A stretch of DNA of 14,285 nt from Candidatus Moraniibacteriota bacterium. GTDB taxonomy: Bacteria > Patescibacteriota > Minisyncoccia > Moranbacterales > UBA2206. The DNA is taken from NCBI GenBank assembly GCA_003543115.1, contig DPJH01000034.1, positions 1 to 14,285 of the forward strand. Reading direction: 5' to 3'. The translations under genes and the position numbers were made by a program. Every line of letters starts with the position of its first letter. Position 1 is the stretch's first letter. Below are positions 12,663-14,285 of this stretch, in pieces. Below the pieces are notes generated by a model. That model searched no databases. It was not told the origin of the DNA and was given only the letters and a program-made list of their open reading frames with translations.

Positions 12663-14189
12663 TTATTCGGTTAATTTAAAGCTGCTTCCTCCAATAATGA
12701 GTATATCGGCATCAGGCTTATTCTCTCCTTCTGGAAATTCCACTATATCTGCAGTTATTGATTCTGCTATTCTTTTAGCCATGTCTTCTTGATTCCCGGA
12801 TAAATCGATTACTACCGTTTTCTCATATTCTTTTTTAGCATTAGTTTTTTCTGTTATGGCTGTTCCCGGAATAAGAGTCACCATATCTCCAATTTTTTGA
12901 GCTAATCCCCTTGTTTTAGACCCATTATACACAGCAACCTTTATCATTTCATCTTCCTTTTCTTTTTCACTATCAATATTTGTTTTATTTTTTTGTTCGT
13001 TGGCAGCAACCTCAGATTCTTCCGCCTGCTTTGCCGAATTATCTGACGAGTCAGAATTCAATCCGGATACTTGCGATACTTCTATAATTTTATTTGTCGA
13101 GGGTCTGAACAAAATCGCTTTTTTATTTATAGTATAAATCAGAACTCTATCTCCATTTTGTGCTTTTGCAAAAAATTTCTGATTTTTTACTTTTTTTACA
13201 TCCGTAACTGTAGCAAGGATAGGTTCTTCATCATCAGGCAATTCAATCGCTTCGCCAACAATTCTCTTGGTTTCATCTGCATCCTTTTTAGCTTGCTCTA
13301 CGCTGCTTAAAGAAACATTAGGAACCATTCCTGGTTTTCTATATTGAACATAAAAATAGAAAGCTGTAGCCCCGATAGTAGACATGATAACAAAAACCAA
13401 AAAAGCTACAATCAAATGATCTCTATTCGCCTTTTTTTCAATAGCCCTTCTCTCGTCCGTAGCCAATCCCTCTGATTCTTCCTCTTTATCCATATCTTCG
13501 TTTTTTTCTGTGGAAACTTCTTTTTTATTTTTTCCTAAAGAGAAAGCGCTAAAAAATGCCTTCTTTTCTTTTTTCGCATCAGATTCTGTTGTTATTTCAG
13601 AAGAACTATTTTTTTCTTTCACTTTATTTTTTATCTCTGTTCTCATCGCGTCTATAGTCATCTCTTCATTTTCATCCAATTCATCAGTGTCTTCTCCATC
13701 TCTATCGCTATCAACAACATCTTTCTTTTCTGGAATTGACTCTGCATATTCATCTTTCTCATCAATCATAGCGCTTTCTCCTCTAGGATTAGCCTTAGCT
13801 AACTTTGCTTGCATATATTCCTCCATAGTCATATCCTCCATTTTCTTTACACTTGTCTCGTCTTCTTCTTTTGGCAGCATATCATTCATGACAGGCTTAA
13901 CTTTCTTTTTAACAGTTCTTTCTGAATTTTTTAAGGCTGCTGTTTTTTTGGTTTTTTTCTGAGAAACTTCTTTTTCATCAATGAGATCTCCTTCATCATT
14001 GATTTCAGAAGAAATATAAGCTGGATTCTTTTTTAAAACATCTTCTTTCCGCAAAGGCTTTAACGGGATTTCTTTCTTGTCCGTAGAATTTTTTCTAGCA
14101 GAAATTTTTTTTCCATACAATTCATCAATTTTTTTTGTTTCCATCTCATTTACGTTTTTTTCTTCTTTTTTTGTTTCTATTTTTTTCAT
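12663..14189 (-). CDS. Membrane protein with charged cytoplasmic arm and LytR_C domain
   Basis: With the start at 14189 this is a 508-residue protein. Residues 1-255 are low-complexity, very rich in Lys, Glu, Asp and Ser, and probably disordered in the cytoplasm. One membrane segment follows (about 258-282). Then comes a small domain (about 318-372) with ATVTDVKKVKNQ, FFAKAQNGDRVLIY and LFRPSTNKIIEV, a charged Ser/Glu linker (376-414), and a C-terminal LytR_C-type domain (about 415-500; IKVAVYNGSKTRGLAQKI onward, closing in ILIIGGSSF). LytR_C domains usually sit on cell-wall glycopolymer ligases of the LytR-CpsA-Psr family; no catalytic domain is present, so it may be a wall-binding or scaffold protein. 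An in-frame ATG at 14279 would add 30 hydrophobic residues, but the promoter at 14219-14247 lies inside that stretch. The start at 14189 therefore fits better. Confidence 0.85.
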   Translation of the reverse strand: MKKIETKKEEKNVNEMETKKIDELYGKKISARKNSTDKKEIPLKPLRKEDVLKKNPAYISSEINDEGDLIDEKEVSQKKTKKTAALKNSERTVKKKVKPVMNDMLPKEEDETSVKKMEDMTMEEYMQAKLAKANPRGESAMIDEKDEYAESIPEKKDVVDSDRDGEDTDELDENEEMTIDAMRTEIKNKVKEKNSSSEITTESDAKKEKKAFFSAFSLGKNKKEVSTEKNEDMDKEEESEGLATDERRAIEKKANRDHLIVAFLVFVIMSTIGATAFYFYVQYRKPGMVPNVSLSSVEQAKKDADETKRIVGEAIELPDDEEPILATVTDVKKVKNQKFFAKAQNGDRVLIYTINKKAILFRPSTNKIIEVSQVSGLNSDSSDNSAKQAEESEVAANEQKNKTNIDSEKEKEDEMIKVAVYNGSKTRGLAQKIGDMVTLIPGTAITEKTNAKKEYEKTVVIDLSGNQEDMAKRIAESITADIVEFPEGENKPDADILIIGGSSFKLTE

Positions 14190-14218
14190 AATCAAAAATT
14201 TATTTTTTTCTAATAAAA

Positions 14219-14247
14219 ATAATAACACATTTTTTATAAAAAAACAA
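14219..14247 (-). promoter_or_regulatory. Promoter of the LytR_C membrane-protein gene
   Basis: On the minus strand, TTGTTT (14242-14247) and TATTAT (14219-14224) are 17 bp apart, with an upstream TGT that makes an extended -10. The predicted start is near 14212, giving a leader of about 23 nt. This decides the downstream ATG at 14189 over the one at 14279. Confidence 0.6.
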
Positions 14248-14285
14248 AATATCGGCATCAAAAAAACCCAAAGATCCATTTCTTT

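Noticed and set aside
26..14189. No gene in the window ends in TGA, raising the question of a recoded TGA (as in Absconditabacteria and Gracilibacteria).
   Set aside because: All long genes are intact and full length with TGA as stop, glycines use GGN codons, and TAA/TAG preference is expected in AT-rich DNA.
14190..14279. Thirty-residue hydrophobic N-terminal extension of the LytR_C protein starting at 14279.
   Set aside because: A good promoter (14219-14247) lies inside it, and the stretch looks like translated A/T-rich non-coding DNA. The protein already has its own membrane segment.

Overview
The window is AT-rich bacterial DNA that reads cleanly in the standard code. It most resembles a member of the Candidate Phyla Radiation (Patescibacteria), probably a Parcubacteria-type lineage. 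This is inferred from the gene set: a RNase J with a basic N-terminal extension, a GILT/DsbA-like membrane-anchored thioredoxin-fold protein, a stand-alone family-5 solute-binding protein with an uncleaved anchor, a LytR_C protein with a long charged cytoplasmic arm, and a cupin-type glucose-6-phosphate isomerase. No start codon in the window has a visible Shine-Dalgarno sequence. I see no phage, transposon, CRISPR, tRNA or rRNA, so this looks like ordinary chromosome.

Layout. The left block (26-5496) is entirely on the minus strand. It holds a hypothetical protein built from two 84-residue repeats, a 62-residue membrane protein, a bidirectional-looking terminator, the GILT/DsbA-like protein, uvrB, a 72-nt imperfect inverted repeat, and a short-form mannose-1-phosphate guanylyltransferase. 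A divergent promoter region (5497-5667) separates it from the plus-strand block (5668-12566). That block holds a PF04020 phage-holin/YvlD-family membrane protein, secG, a membrane-anchored SBP_bac_5 protein with a terminator, cupin phosphoglucose isomerase, bifunctional ManC (GDP-mannose pyrophosphorylase plus phosphomannose isomerase), a 388-nt gene-free stretch with a promoter and long leader, and RNase J. A perfect 18-bp stem terminator at 12581-12622 separates RNase J from a convergent minus-strand LytR_C-domain membrane protein, whose promoter lies at the right edge.

How the genes work together. The cupin isomerase and the two-domain ManC follow each other and fit one route: glucose-6-P to fructose-6-P to mannose-6-P, then (through a phosphomannomutase not present here) mannose-1-P to GDP-mannose for surface glycans. 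The short guanylyltransferase is a second, paralogous enzyme of the same type. SecG, the PF04020 protein, the anchored SBP, the GILT-like protein and the LytR_C protein are envelope functions. UvrB (excision repair) and RNase J (mRNA decay and rRNA maturation) are housekeeping enzymes.

Main points for a second look: the seventh metal-ligand position of RNase J (motif C) is Tyr instead of His; the RNase J leader is about 267 nt and holds two hairpins, whereas other mapped leaders are about 8-23 nt or, in one case, about 100 nt; the GILT-type signature sits in a protein that has only one cysteine of the CxxC; a hypothetical protein carries a gapless 84-residue duplication; and there is a long inverted repeat between uvrB and the guanylyltransferase gene. 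I did not find a clear multi-gene novel system.
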